The notes under the pieces: generated by a model
Database searches by the model: none
Told to the model about the DNA's origin: nothing
Seen by the model: only the letters and a program-made list of their open reading frames with translations
Shown: positions 52,132 through 61,299 of the stretch, piece by piece
How positions within the stretch are numbered: position 1 is the stretch's first letter
Layout of the letters: each line of letters opens with the position of its first letter
Source of the DNA: Gammaproteobacteria bacterium
GTDB lineage: Bacteria; Pseudomonadota; Gammaproteobacteria; Pseudomonadales; Pseudohongiellaceae
Direction of reading: 5' to 3'
DNA length: 64,000 bases
NCBI GenBank assembly: GCA_029253585.1
Contig: JAQWZF010000005.1
Span: forward strand, 62,001-126,000
Made by a program: the position numbers and the translations under genes

Positions 52132-53613
52132 CTAACCCTTAAGCACCTTGTCGATACTTTCTCTCAAGTTAGTTTCAGCATCGCTTAACAGGCGGGAAGC
52201 CTCATAGTGCCACTGTTTATCTTGTTCAGCAGCTTCACGCTGCTCCGCCAGTGCTGACTTCGTCTCTATAGGCGATGGACCGCCATAGATTGTACGTATA
52301 GCAACAAAATTGTCTGCAGAAAGGGCATTGGAAAATTCAGATTCCGACATCTGTATATCTCGGCTGATTTCCTGTCTGGCTGCTTCCTGAAGCATGCTGT
52401 GACTAATAGTAGAATTTGATTCTGTGGCTTTTTTAACACAGACAGCCACTATTTTGTGGGCAATACTGAACGGCAGGCGCTCACGGCGAACGATGTCATC
52501 AGCAAGCTCGGTTACCGTTATGAAATTAGCCTCAGCTCTTTCTCGCAACAAATCCAAATTGAATTCAGCGGCACCGAGGGCATGCCCTAGAAGAGAAACG
52601 GCACGATCTGCATCCTTAATCGCAGAAAAGACCAGGGGCTGTAAATCGTCTTCCACATCATTGATATCACCAAACGGTGTATTGTGTACGCTGGTCAGTA
52701 CGCCAAGCGTTTGACCCAAGGCCTTGCTAGCAATAGCCCGTACATGTTCGATTGCCACTGGATTACGTTTCTGCGGCATAATAGAAGAGGCCTGCACATA
52801 ACCATCCGGAAGACGAATCACATCGAATTCCATCATGGCCATCAGCAGAAACTCTTGCCCAAACTTTCCGATGTTAATTAATAGAGTCGAAGTGGCGCCT
52901 AGAAGCTCTGTGAAGTAGTCAACCGAGGCGATTGAACCATAGCTGTTTCTGGTTGGCGCATCAAACCCGAGCAGCTGCGCCACTCGCTGTCGATTGATTG
53001 GAAACCCGGTAGTTGTAATTGCACAGGCTCCCAGGGGGCAGTGATTCATGTTTTCATAAGCGCGCTTCAACCGATCAATATCTCTGCTCACATTTTCAGT
53101 CATAGCCAGAAGGTAGTGAGCAAGTGTAGTAGGCTGTGCAGGCTGCGTATGTGTATAGGCCGGCATTAAGGCGTCGTGATGCTTTGCGGCTAAGTTCAGA
53201 AACACGCTGCGCAAACTCTCGCAGGCCCTTATTAGCTGTAACGCTTCTTTGCGAAGATAGAGACGGTAAATAGTAACATCAATGTCATTGCGACTTCTTG
53301 CGGTATGCAGCTTTCCTGCAACATCTGCATCGCCACAGCCAGCGGCTATTTCGCGCTGAATAAAATAAAACATATCTTCAACGCTTCCATCGTATTCAGC
53401 TGTGCGCATAGATTCAACATCGAGACCTTGAATCGCCTGCAGTATGGTTTCTAGTTCAACTTGCGTGATGATGCCCTGCTCCGCAAGCATTAGTACATGC
53501 GCACGATCTACATCGAGATAGTGATCTATAAAATAGCGCTGTGCATCGGCAAAGCAGTCACTTAGTACATTGTCCTTATAGCCCTGCGCTGGAAATTTTT
53601 CGCTCACTGGCAT
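52132..53613 (-). CDS. Argininosuccinate lyase-like enzyme
   Basis: The 493-residue protein belongs to the fumarase/aspartase superfamily. It has LHTARSRNDIDVTIYRLYLR, YTHTQPAQPTTLAHYLLA, the signature SSIMPQKRNPVAIEHVRA and DINDVEDDLQPLV. These are close to ArgH, which splits argininosuccinate into arginine and fumarate. The chain is slightly longer than ArgH and sits at the end of an operon with a PIG-L deacetylase and a sodium symporter, not with arginine genes. It may act on another amino-acid succinyl adduct or substituted succinate taken up by the symporter; that is inference. Confidence 0.8.
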   Translation of the reverse strand: MPVSEKFPAQGYKDNVLSDCFADAQRYFIDHYLDVDRAHVLMLAEQGIITQVELETILQAIQGLDVESMRTAEYDGSVEDMFYFIQREIAAGCGDADVAGKLHTARSRNDIDVTIYRLYLRKEALQLIRACESLRSVFLNLAAKHHDALMPAYTHTQPAQPTTLAHYLLAMTENVSRDIDRLKRAYENMNHCPLGACAITTTGFPINRQRVAQLLGFDAPTRNSYGSIASVDYFTELLGATSTLLINIGKFGQEFLLMAMMEFDVIRLPDGYVQASSIMPQKRNPVAIEHVRAIASKALGQTLGVLTSVHNTPFGDINDVEDDLQPLVFSAIKDADRAVSLLGHALGAAEFNLDLLRERAEANFITVTELADDIVRRERLPFSIAHKIVAVCVKKATESNSTISHSMLQEAARQEISRDIQMSESEFSNALSADNFVAIRTIYGGPSPIETKSALAEQREAAEQDKQWHYEASRLLSDAETNLRESIDKVLKG

Positions 53614-53655
53614 ACCTCGTTTCCTAACTTGTTTATGTAATGTTAGTGAAGGGAT

Positions 53656-56277
53656 CTATTGGCTCGGCGACTTTGACAGACTCAACAGATTGGCAAAGAG
53701 TCTGTAAGCACCCGGCACACCATTGGGTAACTGGCGGAACCAGGAATAAGCCGTATAAACATAGTGGCCTGTGCCTATGCGCGAATAAAGCATGGCTCCC
53801 TCGCTGGGAGGCTCGCCCTCATCATGAGCTTCGGTCAGCGGCACATATTGCTCGCGGTCAAAGCTGGTGAAGTTATAGTTGTTACGCTCCTGCACCCAGC
53901 CATCAAAATCCTCTGTAGTGATTTTATTAGGAAAATTAAACACCGGATGATTGGGCTCAAGAATTGTGATGGGCGCCGTCTCATCTACAACTCTGACATT
54001 ACGGTCCATAGTGACGTTAAACGGAGCAAGATTTTTCTCTACAAAATCGGGCTGCTGATATTGCACAATAAGTGTGCCGCCATTCTTGGCGTAACTTAAG
54101 AGCCTCTGATTGTTTGCAGCATAAGCAGGTCGTGTTTGCGAGGCACGAATACCCACCACGATAACGTCAAACTGCGATAAATCTCCGGTAGTTAATTCTG
54201 AATCGGACAGTAGACTAACACTCAGCCCTAAACGCCGCAGTGACTCGGAAACCACATCGCCACTACCCATTAAATAACCAACGTTCACGTCGGCCACGCT
54301 AACATCTACTACCTCAATTTCTGTAGAAGCCTGCGCATAAGTGCGATGAGTACTGATATGGGGATAGGCGATCTCTTGCATGGATTGCCTATAGACAGTG
54401 CCATCTATCACGGCGCTTGCGCTCAGTTGATACTCTCCGGCTTGGACAATATCTGGCATTGTGACTTGAAATGATAATGTGCTGGTTGCCGGTAAAGGCT
54501 CGAGAGAGAACTCAATGAATGAGGGTTCTAGAGTCCATCCTGGGGGCAGTGAAAATTGCGCGGTACCGCGAACGCTATCAACACTGTTGTTGCTAACAGT
54601 AAGCAAAAGCTCAATAGGCTCAGACGATGTGGAGACCGGAATCACCATCAAATCAGTTGCAGGCTCTACCGAAACTTTTGGCACCACATCGATTCGTCGA
54701 CGGACTTCTCCTCTTATGCGGTCTAGCTGTCGATATTCAACTTCTCTCGTAACTGAAATTTCTCTACCTGCAATCTCCAACACCGCGGTGGCGGTTAGAA
54801 TGGGGGCTGCAAAAGCTAGACTTTTTTCACTACCAGCTTCACTCCAATCATACGCTGCAGCTTCCCTGGGCAGCTCTAGCCAATAGGGTTGAGTTGACCC
54901 TGCCCAAGTCGGCACCTGCACAAGAAAATAAGCCTCCGCGACAGCCGAATCCTGACGGCGATTTCCAGCTTCATTCGCAAGTTCTTTCCTTTGGACAGCA
55001 GACACTGTCCAGTTCTCCGGCTCGTTCACGCGAGCAGAAAGAACACGTACAGGAGAATCGTCAGCCATGAATGATCGCACCACGACAGTGGCCGCGCTAC
55101 CGGGCACTAAAGTCTCTGTCTCTACTAGTGCATCCACTTTCACCCCGGCGGCCAACACTATCGCCGTTTCAAACTCGGTAATTTTTTCATCCAGTAAGCG
55201 CTGTGTTTCTGGTGATTGAGCAGCATTTCGCGCTCTTTCAGCCAGCTCAGAGCCTCGAACTAAAACAGGGGTCAGAGCGCTCGGATCAAAAGCATCAAAT
55301 TCACCTAACAGCGCTTGAGTGACGCTCTCCAACTCCAGAAGAAGCCGTGAGAATACCGATGATGGGGATGACTCGAATCTGAAGAGACCACTTATCGTGG
55401 TATCTACTCCATCAAATACAGATTGTTGAACATTTGAATCATTAAAAGACGAACTACTAAGCTGCAACAAAGACAACTGACTACCCCGCAGCTCCAACGA
55501 ACCCATCTGTTGAGTTTTTTGCTGGCTTCTTCCCTGCATGCCGATCTCAAAAAAGCTCTTCCCCGCGCTGGGATCATACTCACCAGTATTAATGCTCAAC
55601 GTAGACCCGTCAGCAGCATCAGGGGCTGATCGCAACCCCACAAAAAACCTCTGCACTTGCCAAGTTCGAAGGCCTTCTGCTATTTGCATAGGAAATTGCG
55701 AAGCATCTGCCGCAGCCTCTATAGCCAGAGGAGTCAAATAACCTGCAAACTGATGATGACCATGACCATCGGTGGCCGAGCCATTCCATCTGGAAACGAT
55801 TACGTCGGGACGAAATGTTCTGATGATTCGCACCATGTCATCTAACAATTCATTCTCGGGCCAAACACGGGAAGCTTCAGTTCTGTATTTGGAAAACCCG
55901 AAGTCATTTGCGCGCGTAAAGAACTGCTGAGCGCCGTCTAGCCGCCTTGCCTGAAGCAACTCTTCAGTACGGATTACTCCCAAGGCATCTGACTGCTCTG
56001 CGCCGATAATATTTTGCCCACCAGACCCCCGAGTAAGCGACAGATAAGCCGTGCGCGCATTCAAGCCTCTGGCGTGATACGCAACCAGGGCTGAATCCTC
56101 ATCATCAGGATGAGCCCCTGTGTGTAGAACTGACGCGGTAGTTTGTAGCCGCTCTAGCTGCCTGATCAAGGCATTGTTGCCCTGGTCATAGATCGCACTC
56201 ACTTGAGCACCAGCCGGCATCCACGCGCCTACCCACAACGCCACCAATAACAAGGTAAACTTAAAAGCACGATGCAT
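53656..56277 (-). CDS. Large exported PIG-L/LmbE-type deacetylase
   Basis: The 873-residue protein has a signal peptide ending at PAGAQ. The N-terminal PIG-L domain shows TGAHPDDEDSALVAYHARGL (AHPDDE zinc motif), TRGSGGQNIIGAEQ and DVIVSRWNGSATDGHGHHQF. The middle is made of beta-sandwich domains with NEW3-like segments (FSLPPGWTLEPSFIEFSLEP). The C-terminal 180 residues resemble a class I glutamine amidotransferase-like fold (VGYLMGSGDVVSESLRRLGL). PIG-L enzymes remove N-acyl groups from amino sugars or related amides. Its start overlaps the symporter stop (TAATG). Confidence 0.85.
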   Translation of the reverse strand: MHRAFKFTLLLVALWVGAWMPAGAQVSAIYDQGNNALIRQLERLQTTASVLHTGAHPDDEDSALVAYHARGLNARTAYLSLTRGSGGQNIIGAEQSDALGVIRTEELLQARRLDGAQQFFTRANDFGFSKYRTEASRVWPENELLDDMVRIIRTFRPDVIVSRWNGSATDGHGHHQFAGYLTPLAIEAAADASQFPMQIAEGLRTWQVQRFFVGLRSAPDAADGSTLSINTGEYDPSAGKSFFEIGMQGRSQQKTQQMGSLELRGSQLSLLQLSSSSFNDSNVQQSVFDGVDTTISGLFRFESSPSSVFSRLLLELESVTQALLGEFDAFDPSALTPVLVRGSELAERARNAAQSPETQRLLDEKITEFETAIVLAAGVKVDALVETETLVPGSAATVVVRSFMADDSPVRVLSARVNEPENWTVSAVQRKELANEAGNRRQDSAVAEAYFLVQVPTWAGSTQPYWLELPREAAAYDWSEAGSEKSLAFAAPILTATAVLEIAGREISVTREVEYRQLDRIRGEVRRRIDVVPKVSVEPATDLMVIPVSTSSEPIELLLTVSNNSVDSVRGTAQFSLPPGWTLEPSFIEFSLEPLPATSTLSFQVTMPDIVQAGEYQLSASAVIDGTVYRQSMQEIAYPHISTHRTYAQASTEIEVVDVSVADVNVGYLMGSGDVVSESLRRLGLSVSLLSDSELTTGDLSQFDVIVVGIRASQTRPAYAANNQRLLSYAKNGGTLIVQYQQPDFVEKNLAPFNVTMDRNVRVVDETAPITILEPNHPVFNFPNKITTEDFDGWVQERNNYNFTSFDREQYVPLTEAHDEGEPPSEGAMLYSRIGTGHYVYTAYSWFRQLPNGVPGAYRLFANLLSLSKSPSQ

Positions 56278-57953
56278 TAAACACCCTCTTTTGAAAAAGC
56301 ACTTATCAAATAGCCAGCTGCGACAGTAACCAAACAGCCCACAACATTGAACCAGAGAAACGCAATATCGGTAAAATAGCTCACGATCCAGACCGAAACC
56401 ATGCCGAATAATAGCCCGTAGAATGCACCCGCAGATTTTGCCGACGGAACAACAAAAGCTAACACGAAGACCCCGAGCAAGGAACCATAAAAGAACGAAC
56501 CGAAGGTGTTCACCACTTCAATTAATGAGCCCAAATTGGTAACAAAGGTAGCTACGACACAGGCAAATAGACCCCATAACAATGTAGCTACTCGGCCGAA
56601 CCTGAGCAGCTCTTTCTCAGTGCTATCGGGGTTAGTATGTTGTCGATAGAGATCCATAGTAGATATAGTGGCGAGAGAATTTAGCTCCGCTGCAACACTA
56701 GACATGGCGGCAGCAAGTATTGCCGCTACTATTAAGCCCACCGCTCCCAAGGGCATGTTCTGTAAGACAAACGTGGGAAACACATAGTTCACATCATTGA
56801 ACGAAGCATCATCGTTGGTTTGCCTGACAAATTCTGTAGCCTCACGCCGAGACGCTATAAATTCAGCATTCGCATCCACATAGCTTGCTCGTGCGGTGGC
56901 TTCCAGATTTGTATTTCTTGCATCTATAAAATCGAGCGCTGCTAGACGTCGTTGCTCATGAACACCCGTAAACTCACTTTGAATTTGCTGATGAACAGCT
57001 GGATTGGCATCAGCAGCTTGTTGCTGGGCAAGCTCATTGAACACCATTGGCGGCTGAGTAAATTGATAAAAAACAAATACGAGAATGCCGATAAATAGAA
57101 TAAGGAACTGCAAAGGAATCTTGAGAAACGCTGACATAAGCAGCGAGGTGCGGCTTTCATCTTCAGAACGAGCCGTTAAATAGCGCTGCACCTGAGATTG
57201 ATCACAGCCGAAATAGGAAAGAAATAAAAACAAAGCGGCAATTGTTCCGGACCAAAAGGTATAGCGCTCAGTCAAATCAAATGTGAAGTCGATTGTCTCC
57301 AGCTTGCCTGCAGCACTTGCGACAAAAAGGGCGTCCTTCAACGATACGTTTTCGGGCAAAGCTTGAAGTATAACAAGCACACAAATCGCCAAGCCGACCA
57401 TTATGACTGCCATCAGCTTCACATCGGTCCAGGTTACGGCTTGCACTCCCCCCATCATAGTGTAGAAAGTCGTGGAGAGACCAATAGCAAAGATCGTAAT
57501 CAACTCCCCCCAACCCAGCACTATGGACAGAACCAATGCGGGAGCGGCAATAATGACACCAATCCCCAATCCCCGTGAGATCAAAAAAAAGAAACTGGTT
57601 AATGTGCGCGTGCGGGAATCGAAGCGTCGTTCCAGATATTCATACGCGGTGAACACTTTAGCACGATAGAAAAATGGTACCGCCGTAACACACAGAATGA
57701 TCATGGCCAGTGGTAAGCCAAAGTAGAACTGGATGAAGCGCATGCCATCTTCGTAAGCTTGCCCGGTAGTTCCTATTAAAGTAATTGCGGACATCTGTGT
57801 AGCCATGACCGATAGACCAACCGCCCACCAAGGCAAACTTCTACCCGCGAGAAAGAAGCTTTCTGAATCTAAGGAGCCGCGGCTTAACTTCAAGCCATGC
57901 CAGATTACGTAAGCAAGATAGGAAAGTACGATTAACCAGTCGAGAGGATGCAT
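56277..57953 (-). CDS. Sodium:solute symporter (SSS family)
   Basis: The 558-residue protein has 13 or more helices and SSS features: LAGRSLPWWAVGLSVMATQM near the start, GTTGQAYEDGMRFIQFYFGL, EYLERRFDSRTRTLTSFFFL and MMGGVQAVTWTDVKL. A hydrophilic insert of about 60 residues (HQQIQSEFTGVHEQRRLAAL region) interrupts the helices in the second half. It imports a small solute with Na+. It overlaps the deacetylase gene by one base and follows a 47-residue membrane protein gene by three bases, so the four genes form one operon. Confidence 0.9.
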   Translation of the reverse strand: MHPLDWLIVLSYLAYVIWHGLKLSRGSLDSESFFLAGRSLPWWAVGLSVMATQMSAITLIGTTGQAYEDGMRFIQFYFGLPLAMIILCVTAVPFFYRAKVFTAYEYLERRFDSRTRTLTSFFFLISRGLGIGVIIAAPALVLSIVLGWGELITIFAIGLSTTFYTMMGGVQAVTWTDVKLMAVIMVGLAICVLVILQALPENVSLKDALFVASAAGKLETIDFTFDLTERYTFWSGTIAALFLFLSYFGCDQSQVQRYLTARSEDESRTSLLMSAFLKIPLQFLILFIGILVFVFYQFTQPPMVFNELAQQQAADANPAVHQQIQSEFTGVHEQRRLAALDFIDARNTNLEATARASYVDANAEFIASRREATEFVRQTNDDASFNDVNYVFPTFVLQNMPLGAVGLIVAAILAAAMSSVAAELNSLATISTMDLYRQHTNPDSTEKELLRFGRVATLLWGLFACVVATFVTNLGSLIEVVNTFGSFFYGSLLGVFVLAFVVPSAKSAGAFYGLLFGMVSVWIVSYFTDIAFLWFNVVGCLVTVAAGYLISAFSKEGV

Positions 57954-57956
57954 GGC

Positions 57957-58100
57957 TTAGCTTGAAAAGTACGCTGAGAAGAAATACAGCGTGCTTATTG
58001 CTGCGACAGCAGAAACGAGAACAAGCAGGTAGATGTACTTCCAGAGCTTTAGAGAGGCTGGCGAATTGGCTGGGCCTGGCGGGGGCGGGGGCGCGGACAT
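57957..58100 (-). CDS. Single-helix microprotein at the head of the symporter operon
   Basis: ATG 58100, preceded by AAAGAAG, gives 47 residues: a proline-rich start (SAPPPPPGPANSPAS) and one transmembrane helix (YIYLLVLVSAVAAISTLYFF). Only three bases separate its stop from the symporter ATG. It may be a symporter partner. I do not recognise a family. Confidence 0.65.
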   Translation of the reverse strand: MSAPPPPPGPANSPASLKLWKYIYLLVLVSAVAAISTLYFFSAYFSS

Positions 58101-58517
58101 GTGATCTTCTTTTATTAGAGCCCACTTGATCTTGGGCTTCATCTAGAACTGACGGAAGATGCCGAAAGATCATTCTTGTGAACAGGGTTGCCGGTAAGCG
58201 TGCAGTCTAGCGCGAATTCGTCAGGGTTGCTAAAAAAAGCGATCTCTACATGTGGGGTTACGGGGCACTAGTAATTTCGCTAAATCATTAATATTCCCCT
58301 TTCGGCTCACGGCACCATCGTGACTACGCTGACACTTGCCTGAGATCTATTCGTTTAAGAAAAGAGAAACACTGGCGGCGCAGGGTTTAGGCTAAACAGA
58401 ACCCTTTACGTTTTGTAAAAAATGATGGTAAGAAGGTGCTAAGTATTGCCGCTAAACTATTAGCGCACCGAGTTCCCCGACTAAATTGATCAAAAATAAA
58501 TCCCCCCGACCCCTTTA
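58101..58517. other. Upstream region of the symporter operon
   Basis: 417 bases between the TPR gene end and the symporter operon start. It should contain the operon promoter, and ends in repeat copy f. No hairpin or clear promoter stands out. Confidence 0.4.
58486..58516 (-). repeat. 3'-end repeat, copy f
   Basis: On the minus strand AAGGGGTCGGGGGGATTTAT, then TTTTGATCAA, beginning within three bases of the TPR gene stop codon (TGA at 58518-58520). Confidence 0.75.
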
Positions 58518-60224
58518 TCAGTGCCCCCTACTTTCTGTTGGGATCACGTCAAATGCTAAAACTATTCGATTTTCTTCTTCAAAGGGGACAGTGTTGTGAT
58601 GTAGCGAAGAGGGGAAAAAACACAAATTACCCGTCTGTACGTCGAGAGAAGTTTCTTGGCTATTCTCAACACCCGCAACAGGTTCCTGATCACTCAAGCG
58701 CAAAACAAGATTTCCACTATCCACTTCGGTCTTTCGGGGCACTTTTATATAGACACTACCAGTTATCCAGCCGGTATCGTGAATATGAGCAGTTAGACTA
58801 CCACCGCTTTGCATGCTGACAAGCCAGCCGCCAAGCGTATAGGAAGCTGGCCAATTCTTAATGAAGCCTTCTTCACTGTCTTTAAACCGAATCCGGTATT
58901 TTTCGATTTCTGCATGAATGATACTTTCAATTTTAGTTTTAGACACTCTTTCCAGAGTAAAAAAGTTACCTGCTGTTTGGATTCCATTTGATAGATTTAC
59001 TTGAGCCTGATGGGATACTGAGCTGTCAGACAAAATATCTCTTGCAGTATTAATGAAAATATTCTCGAAATCATACTGCTCGTTCAAGTCTATCTTTACA
59101 ATATACTTTAATGGATCACTGCAAAATGGGTTGGGTTTTTTAACTCCGTACTTAATTTCTGAGCAATGACTTAACGAGCCAATGACAGCATTGACCTCAC
59201 CCTGATTAATCAAAGAATCTAACTTTCCATTAAAAATAGATTCTTCATTCTGATGATATGCGCATTGAACTGCATAGAATTGACTTTGATGAATATCAAC
59301 CATCTCAAATTGAGCCGCGGCGTCATCGTATCGCTTACCTTCAAATAACAGGGTTCCCAGATTGTAACGAGCTTCGCCGTAGCCCGGCTGCAATGCTATT
59401 GCATGTCGGTAGTTTTCTTCAGCCTCTTCAAATCTTCCCAGAATTTTTAACGCAACGCCTAAGTTGCTATAGGCTAAGGCAAGATCAGGTTCCAATGCTA
59501 TCGCTTGTCGATAGCTCACCTCAGCATCCTCTAATCTGCCCATTTCTCGCAGCGTACTACCTAAGCTGTTATGGACCCTAGCAAGGTTGGGGTTCAACGC
59601 TAGCGCTTGCCTGTAGCTAGCTTCGGCTTCTTCTAATCTACCAAGTTCTCGCAACACTATGCCTAAATCGCTGTAGCCTAGAGCAAAGCCAGGTTCCAAT
59701 GCGATAACTTGCCGGCAGCTCGTTTCTGCCTCTTCTAGCCTACCCAGCTGCCGCAGCGTACCAGCTAGGTTGCTATGGGCGTCAGTAAAGTTAGATTTCA
59801 ATGCTACTGCTTGCCGATAGCTCAGTGCAGCCTCTTCTAGTCTGCCTAGCTCGTGCAGTGTGACTCCCAGGTTATAATGGGCTCCGGCAAAGTCCGGATT
59901 CAATGTTATCGCTTGATAGCAGCTCGCTAATGCCTCTTCAAATCTACCCGCTTCTCGCAGCATATTATTCAAGTTGCTACGGGAGTCTAAATCTTGCGGC
60001 GCTAACTGAACGGCCTTTTGCATGGCGTTAACAGCATCGGATTTCCTTCCTGTTTGGCTGAATATCGCTGCAAGAACTTTCCAGCTAAATTGATGCTGAG
60101 GAAATTTTTGAGTTAGAGATAATGCTGAGGCCTCTGCGGCTGCATATTGCCCTTTTTGAAAGAGCTCTAACAGGCTGTTAAGTTGTTGCTGAGACGGCCT
60201 GACACTATTAGTGTTGTTGCTCAT
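58518..60224 (-). CDS. TPR protein with C-terminal 2OG-Fe(II) oxygenase-like domain
   Basis: The 568-residue protein has nine or so 34-residue TPR units; several are almost identical, such as LGRLEEAEASYRQALALNP and LGRLEEAETSCRQVIALEP. After about residue 330 comes an oxygenase-like domain: GGWLVSMQSGGSLTAHIHDT has the HxD metal pair, and SSLHHNTVPF with ENRIVLAFDV has the distal His and the Arg that binds 2-oxoglutarate. Such TPR-hydroxylase fusions modify proteins or glycans in other systems. The near-identical repeats suggest recent internal expansion. The target is unknown. Confidence 0.8.
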   Translation of the reverse strand: MSNNTNSVRPSQQQLNSLLELFQKGQYAAAEASALSLTQKFPQHQFSWKVLAAIFSQTGRKSDAVNAMQKAVQLAPQDLDSRSNLNNMLREAGRFEEALASCYQAITLNPDFAGAHYNLGVTLHELGRLEEAALSYRQAVALKSNFTDAHSNLAGTLRQLGRLEEAETSCRQVIALEPGFALGYSDLGIVLRELGRLEEAEASYRQALALNPNLARVHNSLGSTLREMGRLEDAEVSYRQAIALEPDLALAYSNLGVALKILGRFEEAEENYRHAIALQPGYGEARYNLGTLLFEGKRYDDAAAQFEMVDIHQSQFYAVQCAYHQNEESIFNGKLDSLINQGEVNAVIGSLSHCSEIKYGVKKPNPFCSDPLKYIVKIDLNEQYDFENIFINTARDILSDSSVSHQAQVNLSNGIQTAGNFFTLERVSKTKIESIIHAEIEKYRIRFKDSEEGFIKNWPASYTLGGWLVSMQSGGSLTAHIHDTGWITGSVYIKVPRKTEVDSGNLVLRLSDQEPVAGVENSQETSLDVQTGNLCFFPSSLHHNTVPFEEENRIVLAFDVIPTESRGH

Positions 60225-60394
60225 TCACACCTGCCCTCTCGCACCCTATGCAACTTGTCTGAAATTTACTGCGACCTCGGCAAATTGAGATCGATTTTTC
60301 CCACGACGTTTTAAACATAGTCTACAAGTTATAGGGAATGACTAAAAGCCGAATTATTAAGACCTGAGCCAGAGACCTGTTGTCAGATGCCATG

Positions 60395-60435
60395 TAATAA
60401 AAAACCCATCCGGCGTAGCCGATTGAGGTTTGTTA
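60395..60435 (-). terminator. Terminator-like hairpin
   Basis: AAACCTCAATCGGC pairs imperfectly with GCCGGATGGGTTT and is followed on the minus strand by TTTTATTAC. It is 550 bases past the nearest minus-strand gene (the decayed pilin), so it may be a relic of a longer transcription unit. Confidence 0.6.
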
Positions 60436-60831
60436 TTCGATGCCTGATACTTAGTGTAAGGTAGATCTGAGCAGCCATCTCGAGCACAGCATTGGAGTAA
60501 TTCTTTAGCCCCAGCCTCGCCGATTCTAGCCTAGCTTGATGTCGTTCGAACGAAGCTCAAAGATATCTCTTGAATCCGTTTTCTCTTACCCTGGGCGAGC
60601 CTGTAATTACACCAATACCCTACGTTTGCTTGCCTGACCAAACGCGCAGCATATAAGACCGCGATGCGGCCCGCAGAGAATCGCTAAGTAAAGAAGGGTC
60701 GATATGAAAGCCTGCTACGGTGATTCGATCAAACACAAAACATGTACAGACGGTTCAATAGCGGGCGTTTCTCCATCTCAAAGTACAATAACTGTTTAAT
60801 GCCGCATGCTAATTGCGGGTGGATATCAAAT

Positions 60832-60860
60832 CGATCAAAAATTAACCCCTTCACCCTCGT
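60832..60860 (-). repeat. 3'-end repeat, copy g
   Basis: On the minus strand AGGGTGAAGGGGTTAATTTT, then TGATCG. It is the most diverged copy, on the 3' side of the decayed pilin gene and close in sequence to copy b. Confidence 0.55.
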
Positions 60861-60985
60861 TAATAGCCCTGCCAAACTCCTCAGCAGTACCCGCCGAATT
60901 TACAGGTTCCGCCTACGGTTCATGAAATGGGGGCGTGAAAGATTGGGCAGTGAGGGTAAATGTCACACCATCAAGCACGGTATCG

Positions 60986-61299
60986 TCATCTTTCCAGGTT
61001 AGAATTACTTCCCCCATCATGCACGTGAATTCCATGAGTATTAGCATCTCTGGCCTGAAAATCCTGAACGCCTAGTATGCCTTCATCATTATTCGTGAAG
61101 GCGCTATACCGACCGGCATTGGCTGCTACGACCACCGCGTTTTGATAAAGCCTCGCTGCGATCTCGGCTTCCGTGAATCTTGCTGACTGGGTGTATTGCG
61201 CATAGGCTGGAATTGCAACACTAGCCAGCACCCCAATAATAGCCGTTACGATCAGCAATTCGATTAAGGTAAAGCCTCGCTGGATTTTTTCACTATCAT
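60986..61299 (-). pseudogene. Type IV pilin-like gene with frameshift near its start
   Basis: The pilin reads [20 protein letters not shown] and [20 protein letters not shown], the prepilin cleavage site plus the N-terminal helix. But its frame has no start codon. An AAGGAG site and ATG 61299 open a frame that joins the pilin only if the A6 run at 61285-61290 were A7. The end is also doubtful: the listed stop at 60986 comes just before a shifted frame that continues with a pilin-like strand. It encodes a major or minor pilin of type IV pili, which would be inactive unless slippage restores the frame. Confidence 0.6.

Larger units (their letters stand above)
60225..60985. other. Long non-coding interval with remnants
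   Basis: 760 bases with one terminator-like hairpin and repeat copy g. On the minus strand near 60905-60975 a shifted frame reads like the end of a pilin ([20 protein letters not shown]), which suggests that the pilin gene once continued here. Nothing else is readable. Confidence 0.5.

Noticed and set aside
59340..60060. Periodic repeat that could be mistaken for a CRISPR-like array
   Set aside because: The period is 102 bases, there are no unique spacers and the frame is open throughout; it encodes TPR units.
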